Assembly: GCF_902859745.1 (NCBI RefSeq)
Contig: NZ_CADIJW010000019.1
Coordinates: forward strand, 1 to 64,000
DNA from: Achromobacter dolens
Lineage (GTDB): Bacteria; Pseudomonadota; Gammaproteobacteria; Burkholderiales; Burkholderiaceae_B
DNA length: 64,000 nt
Reading direction: 5' to 3'
The notes under the pieces were generated by a model, which saw nothing but the letters and a program-made list of their open reading frames with translations, did no database searches and was not told the origin of the DNA. The stretch's first letter is position 1. Each line of letters opens with the position of its first letter. The translations under genes and the position numbers were made by a program. Positions 16,417-25,394 of the stretch are shown piece after piece.

Positions 16417-17397
16417 ATGCTACGCAGAACCTTTGTTGCCCTGATCGCCGCTGCCGCCTTGTCCACGCAAGTCCATGCGCAAGAGGCCAAGCCGTTGAAC
16501 TTCGGCATCATTTCGACGGAGTCGTCGACCAACCTGAAGTCGGTGTGGCAGCCCGTCATCGACGACCTGAGCCGCGCCATCGGCGTGCCGGTCAAGCCGT
16601 TCTTCGCTTCCGACTACGCCGGCATCATCGAAGGCATGCGCTTCAACAAGGTGCAGATGGCCTGGTACGGCAACAAGGCGGCCATCGAGGCGGTGGACCG
16701 CGCCAACGGCGAAGTGTTCGCGTCCGTCATCGACAAGGATGGCAACCCGGGCTACTGGTCGCTGCTGATCGTCAACAAGGACAGCGACATCAAGAGCCTG
16801 GATGACCTGCTCAAGCGCCGCGGCCAGTTGACCTATGGCGCCGGCGACCCCAACTCGACCTCGGGCACCGCCGTGCCGGGCTACTACCTGTGGGCCGCCA
16901 ACAAGATCGAGCCCAAGACCTTCTTCAAGGCCGTGCGCGTCAGCAACCACGAAACCAATCTGCTGTCGGTCATCAACAAGCAGGTCGACGTGGCCGTCAA
17001 CAACACCGAGGCGCTGGAGCGCTACCGCCTGAGCACCGGCAAGGACGCCAACGACAGCGTGCGCATCCTGTGGAAGTCGCCGCTGATCCCGGCCGACCCG
17101 CTGGTCATGCGCACCGACCTGCCGGCCGACATAAAGGCCAGGATCCGCGATTTCTTCGTCAACTACGGCAAGGGCAAGGATGCCGCGCGCGAAATGGCCA
17201 ACCTGAAGGCGCTGACCTACCAGGGCTTCCGCGCCTCGGACAACCAGCAACTGTTGCCGATCCGCCAGATCGAACTGGCACGCGAGAAGGCCAAGATCGA
17301 AGCCGACGCCACCATCGGCCAGGCCGAGAAGCAGAAGCAACTGGCCGACCTGGACGCCAAGCTGGCCAGCCTGGGCCAGCCCACCGCCAAGCAGTAA
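16417..17397 (+). CDS. phnD: Phosphonate ABC transporter substrate-binding protein PhnD
   Basis: 326 residues. Signal peptide [21 protein letters not shown], then the PhnD fold: [75 protein letters not shown], and [23 protein letters not shown]. Periplasmic. A basic/coiled C-terminal tail ([30 protein letters not shown]) extends it beyond the shortest homologues. 29 bases after phnC. Confidence 0.92.
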   Translation: MLRRTFVALIAAAALSTQVHAQEAKPLNFGIISTESSTNLKSVWQPVIDDLSRAIGVPVKPFFASDYAGIIEGMRFNKVQMAWYGNKAAIEAVDRANGEVFASVIDKDGNPGYWSLLIVNKDSDIKSLDDLLKRRGQLTYGAGDPNSTSGTAVPGYYLWAANKIEPKTFFKAVRVSNHETNLLSVINKQVDVAVNNTEALERYRLSTGKDANDSVRILWKSPLIPADPLVMRTDLPADIKARIRDFFVNYGKGKDAAREMANLKALTYQGFRASDNQQLLPIRQIELAREKAKIEADATIGQAEKQKQLADLDAKLASLGQPTAKQ

Positions 17398-17409
17398 CGA
17401 TGCCGCGCC

Positions 17410-17440
17410 GCGCCGGCGCCTTTCCGTCAAGCGCCGGCGC
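17410..17440. other. Stem-loop between phnD and phnE
   Basis: Perfect 10-bp arms (GCGCCGGCGC) with an 11-base loop. It lies just after phnD. There is no T-run, so it is more likely a 3' mRNA stabiliser giving more PhnD than PhnE, as seen in other ABC operons, than a terminator. Confidence 0.4.
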
Positions 17441-17473
17441 GCGTCCATCCGATTTCCCTACTCCGGAATTCTC

Positions 17474-18268
17474 ATGACCCTGGCCGTGCCTTCTTCCCGT
17501 TCCCCCGCCGCCCCGCGCTCGTCGTTGCCGGTCCTGCTCGTATGGGCCTTTGTGCTGGCGCTGCTGGTCATGTCTTGGCGTGGCGCCGACATGCGGCCGC
17601 TGGACCTGTTGCGGGACTCGGGCAACATGGCCCAGTTCGCGGCCGACTTCTTCCCGCCCAATTTCCGCGACTGGCGCATGTACCTGGACGAGATGATCGT
17701 GACGGTGCAGATCGCGGTGTGGGGCACGTTCCTGGCGATCGTGGTGGCCGTGCCGCTGGGGCTGCTGTGTTCGTCGAACATGGTGCCGGCCTGGGTCTAC
17801 CAGCCGATGCGGCGCCTGATGGACGCCTGCCGCGCCATCAATGAAATGGTGTTCGCGATGCTGTTCATCGTGGCGGTGGGCCTGGGGCCCTTCGCCGGCG
17901 TGCTGGCGCTGTGGGTGCACACCACCGGCGTGCTGGCCAAGCTGTTCTCCGAGGCGGTCGAGGCCATCGACCCGCGTCCGGTGGAAGGCGTGCGCGCCAC
18001 CGGCGCCAACGCGCTCGAAGAGATCGTCTACGGCGTGATCCCGCAGGTGCTGCCGCTGTGGATCTCGTACTCGCTGTACCGCTTCGAGTCGAACGTGCGC
18101 TCGGCCTCGGTGGTGGGCATCGTCGGCGCCGGCGGCATCGGCACCGTGCTGTGGGAAATCATCCGCAGCTTCCGCTACGCCGAGACCTGCGCGGTGATGA
18201 TCATCATCGTCGGCTTCGTGGTCGTGATCGACATGGCCTCGGCCCGCATCCGCCGCGCGCTGATCTGA
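17474..18268 (+). CDS. phnE: Phosphonate ABC transporter permease PhnE
   Basis: 264 residues. About six membrane helices. The EAA-type loop for contact with PhnC is present ([37 protein letters not shown]), followed by [32 protein letters not shown], typical of PhnE. It ends the phnCDE unit; a hairpin follows six bases later. Confidence 0.92.
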   Translation: MTLAVPSSRSPAAPRSSLPVLLVWAFVLALLVMSWRGADMRPLDLLRDSGNMAQFAADFFPPNFRDWRMYLDEMIVTVQIAVWGTFLAIVVAVPLGLLCSSNMVPAWVYQPMRRLMDACRAINEMVFAMLFIVAVGLGPFAGVLALWVHTTGVLAKLFSEAVEAIDPRPVEGVRATGANALEEIVYGVIPQVLPLWISYSLYRFESNVRSASVVGIVGAGGIGTVLWEIIRSFRYAETCAVMIIIVGFVVVIDMASARIRRALI

Positions 18269-18273
18269 GCCAC

Positions 18274-18295
18274 GGGGCGCGCCGAGGCGCGCCCC
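18274..18295. terminator. Hairpin between convergent phnE and GAF gene
   Basis: Perfect 9-bp GC stem (GGGGCGCGC / GCGCGCCCC) with loop CGAG, followed by GCATTT. The T-tract is weak. Position between two converging stop codons suggests a shared terminator. Confidence 0.5.
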
Positions 18296-18300
18296 GCATT

Positions 18301-18792
18301 TCAACCGGCCGGCGTCAGCGCCAGGAAGGCCGGCAGGGCCAGCAGGCCCGCCAGCCGGGCGGCGGCGATGTCGGCCGGCGTCAGCGCCGCGCGCGGCATC
18401 AGGAAGTTGACGGTGCCCAGGCAGGCGCCGTCGAACACCACCGGCACGTTGATCACCGATTGCAGGCCGAGCGCCTGGATCGCGTCATGGTCGTCGAAGA
18501 ATTCGCGGATCGCGTCGACGCCCTCGCCGATGAAGACCTGGCGTTCGAGCAGCACGTGGCGGCCCCAGGCCGTGCCGCGCTTGTCCTTGCTGCCGCCGGG
18601 CGGATAGGCGGCGGGGTTCGAACTGTACAGCCGCACCACCCGCATGCGTTCGGCGTCATGGCGGTTGATGGTGCACAGCGTGTGCCCCAGCGTGGCGTGG
18701 GCATGCGCGTCGAGCGCGGCGAAGGCGGCCGGGGCCGAGGCCCCGTCATAGGCCAGCGCCAGGCGTTCGAGGGTGTCGGACGTGAGGCTCAT
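18301..18792 (-). CDS. GAF-domain protein
   Basis: 163 residues, essentially one GAF domain: INRHDAERMRVVRLYSSNPAAYPPGGSKDKRGTAWGRHVLLERQVFIGEG, LGLQSVINVPVVFDGACLGTVNFL. GAF domains bind small ligands. No output domain is attached. Its ATG overlaps the TGA of the Bug protein gene, so it is the last gene of the GGT-Bug-GAF unit and may sense or bind the compound that the unit handles (inference). Confidence 0.82.
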   Translation of the reverse strand: MSLTSDTLERLALAYDGASAPAAFAALDAHAHATLGHTLCTINRHDAERMRVVRLYSSNPAAYPPGGSKDKRGTAWGRHVLLERQVFIGEGVDAIREFFDDHDAIQALGLQSVINVPVVFDGACLGTVNFLMPRAALTPADIAAARLAGLLALPAFLALTPAG

Positions 18793-19760
18793 TCGGCGGT
18801 GATTCCCAGTTCCTTGATCAGCTTGCCGTACTTGTCGGCGTCGCGCGCCAGCACCTGGCCGAACTGCTCCGGCGTGGTGTCCAGCAGCAGCACGCCCATG
18901 TCGCCCATCTTCTTGACGACGTCGGGGCGCTTGAGGATCTTGTTGATCTCCTGGTTCAGGCGCGTGGTCAGTTCGGGCGGCATGCCGGCCGGGCCGAAGG
19001 CGCCGTACCAGACCGACAGTTCATAGCCAGGCAGGGTCTCGGCCACGGTCGGCACCTCGGGCAGCAGCGGCGAACGCTGTTCCTCGGTGACGGCCAGCAG
19101 CTTGAGCTTGCCGGTCTGCACGTGCGGCAGGGTCTGGGTGCCGGCGCTGAACAGCACCTGGGTGCGGCCGGCCACCGTGTCCAGCACCGCGGGCGCGCCG
19201 CCGCGGTAGGGGATGTGCATCATCTTCACGCCGGCGGCCTTCTCGAACAGCGCGGCGCTCAGGTGGTTGGTCGAGCCCTGGCCGGCCGAGGCGTAGGCCA
19301 CCTTGTCGGGGTTGGCCTTGACGTAGTCGATGAACTCCTTGACGTTGCTGGCCGGCACCGAGGGATGCACCACCATCGTATTGGTGACCAGCGCCAGTTC
19401 GGCGATGGGCGTGAAGTCCTTGACGCCGTCGAACGGCATGTTGCCGTAGAGCGCCTGGTTCATGGTGTGGGTGCTCATCGAGCCGACCAGCAGCGTATAG
19501 CCGTCGGGCTTGGCGCGCGCCACGAAGGTGCTGCCGATGTTGCCCGAGGCGCCCGAGCGGTTCTCGACGATGACGGGCTGGCCCAGCGACTGCGTCAGGC
19601 CTTCGGACAGCACGCGCGCCAGGATGTCGGTGGAGCCGCCGGCGGCCCATGGCACGATCAGCGTGATCGGCTTTTCGGGCCAGGCCGCGTGCGCCAGCGC
19701 GGGCGCGGCGCAGGCCAGGGTCAGGGCGCAGGCGCGCAACAGTCGTCGGATGGTCTTCAT
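18789..19760 (-). CDS. Bug/TctC-family periplasmic binding protein
   Basis: 323 residues. Signal peptide MKTIRRLLRACALTLACAAPALAHA, then the family pattern WPEKPITLIVPWAAGGSTDILARVL, IVENRSGASGNIGS, KPDGYTLLVGSMSTH and HIPYRGGAPAVLDTVAGRTQVLF. AAGGGG precedes the ATG. Bug proteins are very numerous in Bordetella/Achromobacter and usually lack membrane partners nearby, as here. Ligand unknown; the neighbouring gamma-glutamyltransferase suggests a carboxylate or amino-acid-like ligand (inference). Confidence 0.88.
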   Translation of the reverse strand: MKTIRRLLRACALTLACAAPALAHAAWPEKPITLIVPWAAGGSTDILARVLSEGLTQSLGQPVIVENRSGASGNIGSTFVARAKPDGYTLLVGSMSTHTMNQALYGNMPFDGVKDFTPIAELALVTNTMVVHPSVPASNVKEFIDYVKANPDKVAYASAGQGSTNHLSAALFEKAAGVKMMHIPYRGGAPAVLDTVAGRTQVLFSAGTQTLPHVQTGKLKLLAVTEEQRSPLLPEVPTVAETLPGYELSVWYGAFGPAGMPPELTTRLNQEINKILKRPDVVKKMGDMGVLLLDTTPEQFGQVLARDADKYGKLIKELGITAE

Positions 19761-19816
19761 GGTGTTTACCCCTTGTGATGTGGCCGGTCTGTGCGCCGGC
19801 TGGATGGAAAAATGGT

Positions 19817-21649
19817 TCATCGGCCGACCGCGTAACCCTGCATGCCGCGCGGATTGGCGGCGGCGCGCAGCAGCAGGCCGCCGCCGGCCGCCGGTTCGCG
19901 GGTGCAGGCGCTGATGCGGCCTTCGGACCAGTCGGGGCCGACGCGCAGGTCATGGCCGGCCTCGCGCAGCGCTTGTTGCGTGGCTTCGGGCAGGCGGCCC
20001 TCGACGGTCAGGCGGTTCAGCGTCAGCGAACGCGGCCAGAACGAGCCCGGGAAATGGTCGATGTGCCAGGACGGCGCGTCGATCGCCTGCTGCAGGTTCA
20101 GGCCCATGGCGTGGCGCAGGAAGAAGGACACGGTCCACTGGTCCTGCTGGTCGCCGCCGGGCGTGCCGAAGGCCATGTAGGGCAGGCCGTCGCGCAGCGC
20201 CAGGCCGGGCGACAGTGTGGTGCAGGGCCGCTTGCCAGGTTGCAACTGGCCGGGCACGCCCTCGTCCAGCCAGGTCATCTGCAATCGCGTGGTGAGCGGA
20301 AAGCCCAGCGCCGGCACCACCGGGCTGGACGACAGCCAGCCGCCGGACGGCGTGGCCGCGACCATGTTGCCGTCGCGGTCGATGACGTCGATCTGGCAGG
20401 TGTCGCCGACGAAGATCTCGCGCGCGGCCCATTCCGCCACCGGCGGCAGCGCCGCGAAGGTTGGCTCGCCCACGCCGAAGCGGGTGTCGGACGCGGCCAG
20501 GGTGCGGGCGGCGGCTTCCAGGTCGGGCAGGCGCGGCGCGCGGCCCTCGGGGGAGCCGGGCTGCAGCGTGGTGGCGGCGCGCGGGCCGATGGCGGCGGCG
20601 CGCGCGCGGGCGTAGTCGTCGCTCAACAGCGCGGCCAACGGCACGTCGACGAAATCGGGATCGCCGTACCAGGCGGCGCGGTCGGCGAAGGCCAGCTTGG
20701 CGGCCTCGGCGATGCGGTGCACGAATCGCGGCGAGGCCGGGTCCAGTCCGTCCATTTGCAGGTGGCGCAGCAGCGCGAGCTGCTGCAGGTGCACCGGGCC
20801 TTGCGACCAGACGCCGCATTTGGCAACCGTGTAGCGGCCGTATTGCAGCGTGACCGGATCGTCGTAGCGGGCGCGCCAGTCGGCCAGGTCGGTCTTGCGC
20901 AGCAGGCCGCGATTGCGCTGGCCGGTGGTGTCGCGCACGGCTTCATGGGTGTAGTAGGCGTCGATCGCGTCGGCCACGAAACCGCGGTACCAGACGGCCA
21001 GCGCGGCGTCGATGCGGCCATTGCGGTCGGTCGCCGCCGCGTGCGCCTCGTCCAGGATGCGGGTGTAGGTGGCGGCGATGGCCGGCGTGCGCAGCAGCGC
21101 GCCGGGCGCGGGCACCTTGCCGTCGGGCAGCCAGACGGCGGCCGAGCTGGTCCATTCGTCGCGGAACAGGGCCTGCACCGCCAGGATGGCTTGCGAGATG
21201 CGCGGCACCAGCGGGAAGCCGTTGCGGGCGTAGTCGATGGCCGGGCGCAGCACGTCGGCCAGTTCCCAGGTGCCGTAGTCGCGCAGCATCGTCAGCCAGG
21301 CGCCGAAGGCGCCGGGCACGGTGGCGGGCAGCAGGCCGATGCCTGGCACCAGGTCCACGCCGAGTCCGCGGAAGTAGGCCGGCGTTGCCAGCGCCGGCGC
21401 GGGCCCCTGGCCGCACAGCGCGCGCATGCGGCCTTCGCGTTCGCTCCACAGCAGGATCGGCACTTCGCCGCCGGGGCCGTTCAGGTGCGGCTCGACGATC
21501 TGCAGCGTGAAGCCGCCGGCCACCGCGGCGTCGAAGGCGTTGCCGCCGCGCTCCAGCACGCCCATGGCGACCTGCGACGCCAGCCAGTGGGTGGACGAGG
21601 CGACGCCGAAGGTGCCGCGGATTTCGGGGCGGGTGGTGAAGTCGGACAT
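19817..21649 (-). CDS. Gamma-glutamyltransferase family protein
   Basis: 610 residues, one precursor chain. N-terminal half: GTFGVASSTHWLASQVAMGVLERGGNAFDAAVAGGFTLQIVEPHLNGPGGE, the GGT start. The autocleavage site with the catalytic Thr is in FVGDTCQIDVIDRDGNMVAATPSGG, and GFPLTTRLQMTW and RPCTTLSPGLALRDG follow. No signal peptide, which fits the cytoplasmic or acylase-like GGT group and not glutathione-degrading periplasmic GGT. It would cleave or transfer gamma-glutamyl or related amides; the real substrate is unknown. First gene of GGT-Bug-GAF; divergent from a LysR gene. Confidence 0.87.
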   Translation of the reverse strand: MSDFTTRPEIRGTFGVASSTHWLASQVAMGVLERGGNAFDAAVAGGFTLQIVEPHLNGPGGEVPILLWSEREGRMRALCGQGPAPALATPAYFRGLGVDLVPGIGLLPATVPGAFGAWLTMLRDYGTWELADVLRPAIDYARNGFPLVPRISQAILAVQALFRDEWTSSAAVWLPDGKVPAPGALLRTPAIAATYTRILDEAHAAATDRNGRIDAALAVWYRGFVADAIDAYYTHEAVRDTTGQRNRGLLRKTDLADWRARYDDPVTLQYGRYTVAKCGVWSQGPVHLQQLALLRHLQMDGLDPASPRFVHRIAEAAKLAFADRAAWYGDPDFVDVPLAALLSDDYARARAAAIGPRAATTLQPGSPEGRAPRLPDLEAAARTLAASDTRFGVGEPTFAALPPVAEWAAREIFVGDTCQIDVIDRDGNMVAATPSGGWLSSSPVVPALGFPLTTRLQMTWLDEGVPGQLQPGKRPCTTLSPGLALRDGLPYMAFGTPGGDQQDQWTVSFFLRHAMGLNLQQAIDAPSWHIDHFPGSFWPRSLTLNRLTVEGRLPEATQQALREAGHDLRVGPDWSEGRISACTREPAAGGGLLLRAAANPRGMQGYAVGR

Positions 21650-21697
21650 GGGCGGGGTCGGGCGAGGTGGGGATACGGCGCAGTATAGGATCGTGAA

Positions 21698-21745
21698 ATA
21701 ACTGATGTGTCCGTTGTTGGCATAATTGAATAACCAATCAGTTAT
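21698..21745. promoter_or_regulatory. LysR-type operator between GGT and lysR genes
   Basis: A 9-bp perfect inverted repeat ATAACTGAT ... ATCAGTTAT with 30 bases between the arms. Within the right part is a shorter ATAAC-N6-GTTAT repeat (21730-21745), the form of a LysR box. The 108-bp space between the divergent genes holds it, as expected for the neighbouring regulator. Confidence 0.55.
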
Positions 21746-21757
21746 GAGTAGACCGCC

Positions 21758-22717
21758 TTGACCTGGGACGCCGCCCGACTCGCCAACCGCCTGCGCCACC
21801 GCCACCTGGTGCTGCTGGCGAATATCGCCAAGCACGGCACGCTGACCCGCGTGGCGGCCGCCACCGGCATCAGCCAGCCCGCCGCCACCAAGGCGCTGGC
21901 CGAGCTCGAAGACATCTTCGGCGCGCCGCTGTTCCTGCGCACCGGGCACGGCATGCAGCCCACGCCGCTGGGCGAGCTGGCGCTGGTGCGGGCCCGCCGT
22001 ATGCAGGGCGACCTGGACCTGTGGGCGCGCGAGGTCGAGGCGCTCCACGACGGCCGCGCGGCGCATCTGCATGTCGGCGTGGTGCCCTACGTGTCGAGCG
22101 CGCTGCTGACCGCCGCCATCGGCCGGCTGCACCAGCGCCACGGCGTGACCCTGACGCTGCACCGCGCCACCACCGACCACCTGGTGCCGATGCTGCGGCG
22201 GCACGAGCTCGATTGCATCATCAGCCGGGCGACCTCGACCCTGGCGCAGGACGACCTGACCCATCGCGTGCTGTACCGCCAGCGGCCGCGCCTGATCGCG
22301 CACAGCCGATTGGCGCAGCGCCTGGCGCGGCGCGAGGCGGACTGGGCGGCGGTGGCGCGGATGGATTGGGTGCTGCCGGCGGTCAACACGCCGACGCGCC
22401 AACTGATCGTCGAACACTTCATCCGCGCCGGCCTGCGTTCGCCGGCGCCGGTGCTGGAAGCCTATTCCACCGATGTGATCGAGGGCATGCTGAGCGCCAA
22501 CCCCGCGCTGATGTCGGTGGTGCCCGAGGACATCGCGCGCGAACTGTGCCAGCGCGGCAAGCTGGGCATGGTGCCGTGGGACTTCGGCTGGGAGTTGCCG
22601 CCGATCAACCTGATCCGCCGCCGGCGCGAGCAGGCGCTGGCGGCCGAGGAGTGTTTTTCCGACATCCTGCTGGAGCTGTGCGCCGACCTGGGGCCGGACG
22701 CTCGACCGCGGGAGTGA
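21758..22717 (+). CDS. LysR-family transcriptional regulator
   Basis: 319 residues. The winged-helix domain is at 10-75: LANRLRHRHLVLLANIAKHGTLTRVAAATGISQPAATKALAELEDIFGAPLFLR. A two-lobe ligand domain follows (LHVGVVPYVSSALLTAAIGRLHQRHGVTLTL and on). The start is TTG; the only nearby ATG (21744) is closed at once by a stop in its frame. Divergent from the GGT-Bug-GAF unit, which it probably controls in response to the transported or cleaved compound. Confidence 0.87.
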   Translation: MTWDAARLANRLRHRHLVLLANIAKHGTLTRVAAATGISQPAATKALAELEDIFGAPLFLRTGHGMQPTPLGELALVRARRMQGDLDLWAREVEALHDGRAAHLHVGVVPYVSSALLTAAIGRLHQRHGVTLTLHRATTDHLVPMLRRHELDCIISRATSTLAQDDLTHRVLYRQRPRLIAHSRLAQRLARREADWAAVARMDWVLPAVNTPTRQLIVEHFIRAGLRSPAPVLEAYSTDVIEGMLSANPALMSVVPEDIARELCQRGKLGMVPWDFGWELPPINLIRRRREQALAAEECFSDILLELCADLGPDARPRE

Positions 22718-22778
22718 GGCGCCCGGCCGGCGCGGCCGTGGCTCCGCGGCGGCCGTTTCGCGGTGATGCCGGCGCGGG

Positions 22779-23357
22779 CTACGCGATCAGCCGGCCGCGG
22801 GCGATATCCAGCAGTTCGGCGGTGGCGGCTTCCGGCGCGCCGTTGTTGCCGACGCGCAGCAGGCGGCATCCCTCGGGGACAGGGAAGTCCTGCGCGGCGC
22901 GTTGCAGGCGCAGCGCGATCTGTTCGGACGTTTCGCGGCCGCGCGCCGCCAGCCGCCGCGCCAGTTGCGCGGGGTCGACCGTGACCTCGACAGCCGTCAG
23001 CGCCGGATAGCGCCGGTGCGCCTCGGCCAGGTGCGCGCGCGAGCCGTTGATGATGACGGCCGCGCCGCCGTCCAGCCAGGCGTCGACCTCGATGCCAATG
23101 CCGTACTGCAGGCCGTGGCTGGTCCAGCGCAAGGCGAAACAGCCCAGGGCGGCGCGGCGCGCGAATTCTTCGGCGCTCAGGCACAGTGCGTCTTCGGTGG
23201 CGCCGCTATCGCGCGTGATGTAGCGGTGCGCCACCAGCACCGGTTCGTTGTCGCGCAGCCCGGCGCGCAGCAGCCGCAGCAGGGTGTCCTTGCCGCTGCC
23301 GGAGGCGCCCATCAGGTAGACCAGGCGTTCGCCGCTGGCGGGAACGGGCGGGTTCAT
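22779..23357 (-). CDS. phnN: Ribose 1,5-bisphosphate phosphokinase PhnN
   Basis: 192 residues. Guanylate-kinase-like fold: P-loop LMGASGSGKDTLLRLLR, YITRDSGATEDALCLSAEEFARRAALGCFALRWTSHGLQYGIG, NGSRAHLAEA and RGRETSEQIALRL. It phosphorylates ribose 1,5-bisphosphate to PRPP, the exit of the C-P lyase route. Its ATG overlaps the DUF1045 stop (ATGA). Last gene of the minus-strand phnM2-DUF1045-phnN operon. Confidence 0.92.
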   Translation of the reverse strand: MNPPVPASGERLVYLMGASGSGKDTLLRLLRAGLRDNEPVLVAHRYITRDSGATEDALCLSAEEFARRAALGCFALRWTSHGLQYGIGIEVDAWLDGGAAVIINGSRAHLAEAHRRYPALTAVEVTVDPAQLARRLAARGRETSEQIALRLQRAAQDFPVPEGCRLLRVGNNGAPEAATAELLDIARGRLIA

Positions 23358-24097
23358 GCCGTCGCCGATCCTTGCAGGTAGGCCGCACCCGCCGCGTCGA
23401 TGTGGCCGCCATCGAAGGGGTAGTGGCGCGCGACGATGAAGTCGGCCCCCGCTTGCGGCTGGACGTAGACGCTGACGCCGGGCACCGCCATGGGCTGGCC
23501 GCGCAGCGGATCGGCGAACGCCGCGATGCCGGCCCGCGCCTGCTCCAGCGCGGCGCCGTCGAGCTTGCCGGTCAGCGTGATGTGGAAGGTGAAGGTGTCG
23601 AACACATAGGGGTAGCCCCAGCGCGCCAGCATGGCCTGCTGTTCGGGCGACAGCGCGTGCGCCTGGCGCCGGGCCAGTTCGGCGGCGGTGGCGGGCGCGC
23701 GCAGGTCGTCCAGGCCGCGCACGGCGGCGGCGGCCAGGGCGTTGATGCGGGCCTGACCGTCGGTGTCGGCGGCGGCGATGCGCCACGCCAGGAAGCCGCG
23801 CAGCGGCTCGCATTCAAGCTGGATGGCAAAGGCGCTTTCGCCGGCGGCGAGTCGGCGCGCGGCGGCGTCCACGTCCTGCGGCGCGGCGCCGGGGCGCAGC
23901 CGGAACGGCGGCTTCAGCGTGGCGTGCAGGCCGTAATGGCGTGGCGCCTCGGTCCAGTCGCGCGCGGCCTCGGGCTGGCCGGGCAGCGGCGGCAGGGCCT
24001 GGCCGGTATCGGCGCAACGGCCCAGCCAGCGGCTGCCCAGTTCGCGCCAGGGGCCGGCGGGGGCGAGATACAACGCATAGCGGTGGGCCGACGGCAT
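23354..24097 (-). CDS. DUF1045 phosphonate-operon protein, 2H phosphoesterase fold
   Basis: 247 residues. It has two His-x-Thr motifs, HYGLHATLKPPF near residue 54 and FTFHITLTG near 166, which mark the 2H phosphoesterase superfamily. The DUF1045 family is known almost only from phn operons. No phnP (the cyclic ribose-phosphate diesterase) is in this window, so this protein may open the 5-phosphoribosyl 1,2-cyclic phosphate made by PhnJ (inference from fold and context). Two bases after phnM2, and overlapping phnN. Confidence 0.88.
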   Translation of the reverse strand: MPSAHRYALYLAPAGPWRELGSRWLGRCADTGQALPPLPGQPEAARDWTEAPRHYGLHATLKPPFRLRPGAAPQDVDAAARRLAAGESAFAIQLECEPLRGFLAWRIAAADTDGQARINALAAAAVRGLDDLRAPATAAELARRQAHALSPEQQAMLARWGYPYVFDTFTFHITLTGKLDGAALEQARAGIAAFADPLRGQPMAVPGVSVYVQPQAGADFIVARHYPFDGGHIDAAGAAYLQGSATA

Positions 24098-24099
24098 GA

Positions 24100-25296
24100 T
24101 CAGGCCGCCATGCGCTGATTGTGGTCGTCGCCGAAGGCACGGGTGGCGTAGCGCAGCTCGCCGCCGACGATGGCGGCGCAGACGCGCGGCAGGCCGGGCA
24201 CGTGATCGTCGACCACGATGGCGTCGGCGATCAGTCCGGGCGCCAGCGCGCCGCGATCCTGAAGGCCCGCGGCGCGTGCCGGGTTCAGCGACACCAGGTT
24301 CCAGGCCTGCTCCAGCGGCAGCACGCCGTCGTTCACCAGGCGCAGCGCCGCCGCCAGCGGCGCGGGGTAGTAGTAGTCGGAGGTCAGGACGTCGCACAGG
24401 CCGGCGCGCACCATTTCGGTGGCGCTGGGGGCGTTGGTGTGGCTGCCGCCGCGCACGACATTGGGAGCGCCGAACACCACCGAGTTGCCCAGGTCGCGGG
24501 CCACGCTGGCCGCCTCGCGCGTCAGCGGGAATTCCGCCACGCCGCAGCCCAGTTGGTGGTAGTAGCGGCGGGTGGCGGCGTCGGGATCGTCGTGCGAGGC
24601 GACCCGCAGTCCGGCCGCCTGGGCGCTGGCGGTCAGCTCGCGCATGGCGTCGGCCACGGAGTCGGCCGCGCCCATGGCGCGGCGGATGCGTTCCTGGAAG
24701 GTGTCCAGGTCGCATTCGGCGCGGTCGGCGTACTGCAGCAGCTTGCGGTCGTCGCCCAGGCGGCGGGCCATGCTGGGCAGGTGGTCATTGAGCGCGACGA
24801 AGCGCACGCGGCCGTCGCGGATCCATTGCTGCGCGGTCTCGACCCCGCCGACGTGGTGGGTCTCGAAGCGCAGGTGCACATAGTGGCGCGCGCCCATGAT
24901 GTGTCCCATGCGTTCCAGCGCGGCGAACATGCGCTCGGCGTAGGCCTCGCCGCGCAGGCCGCCTTCCCACGACAGCGTGACGCCGTGGAATTCGGTGGTG
25001 ATGCCGTTGGCCAGCAGTTGGCGGTCGACGTCGAACAGGGCGCCGTCGTAGGGGAAAGTGACGCTGGGGCGCGGCATGATGGCGCGTTCGAAGGCGTCGC
25101 CATGCAGGTCGACGATGCCGGGCAGCACCAGCAGGTTGCCGGCGTCGAACCAGGCCGCGCCGTGCGCGGCCGCGTTGCTGGCGTCGTCGATCAGTCCTCC
25201 ATGGAATCGCAGGCTGGCGTGCTCGATGCCGCGCGGGGTCAGGATACGTTGGCCTGTGACACCGGCCAGGGGCGAGGGGGCGTGTGCTTGGTTCAT
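24100..25296 (-). CDS. phnM: PhnM-family amidohydrolase, paralogue at the divergent arm
   Basis: 398 residues. Amidohydrolase with metal site LVLPGIVDLHGDAFERAIMPRP, HDHLPSM-type segment ALNDHLPSMAR, VASHDDPDA, FGAPNVVRGGSH and LCDVLTSDYYYPA. PhnM removes pyrophosphate from ribose 1-methylphosphonate 5-triphosphate. A second, clearly different PhnM lies at the end of phnGHIJKLM. This one keeps the xxxMPRP segment found in E. coli PhnM. First gene of its operon, behind a promoter with a PhnF-like operator. Confidence 0.88.
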   Translation of the reverse strand: MNQAHAPSPLAGVTGQRILTPRGIEHASLRFHGGLIDDASNAAAHGAAWFDAGNLLVLPGIVDLHGDAFERAIMPRPSVTFPYDGALFDVDRQLLANGITTEFHGVTLSWEGGLRGEAYAERMFAALERMGHIMGARHYVHLRFETHHVGGVETAQQWIRDGRVRFVALNDHLPSMARRLGDDRKLLQYADRAECDLDTFQERIRRAMGAADSVADAMRELTASAQAAGLRVASHDDPDAATRRYYHQLGCGVAEFPLTREAASVARDLGNSVVFGAPNVVRGGSHTNAPSATEMVRAGLCDVLTSDYYYPAPLAAALRLVNDGVLPLEQAWNLVSLNPARAAGLQDRGALAPGLIADAIVVDDHVPGLPRVCAAIVGGELRYATRAFGDDHNQRMAA

Positions 25297-25319
25297 GAAT
25301 GGAAAGTTAGCGGTGTAGC

Positions 25320-25348
25320 ATTACAACCAGATGTCTAGATGAGTGAAA
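25320..25348 (-). promoter_or_regulatory. Promoter and PhnF-type operator of the phnM2-DUF1045-phnN operon
   Basis: On the minus strand: -35 TTTCAC (25343-25348), 17-base spacer, -10 TGTAAT (25320-25325). The element GTCTAGAT (plus strand 25333-25340) lies between them. It fits the HutC-subfamily consensus GT-N-TA-N-AC at 7 of 8 positions and recurs at the phnG promoter, so repression by PhnF is likely. Confidence 0.6.
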
Positions 25349-25394
25349 TCTCAGGGCGGCGCAAGCGGCCGCGCGCGGCCGCCGCGCACCGGCC

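Noticed and set aside
24100-25296. Treating the minus-strand amidohydrolase as a generic adenine deaminase or dihydroorotase
   Set aside because: Its HGDAFERAIMPRP and NDHLPSMAR blocks and its place with DUF1045 and phnN fit PhnM far better.
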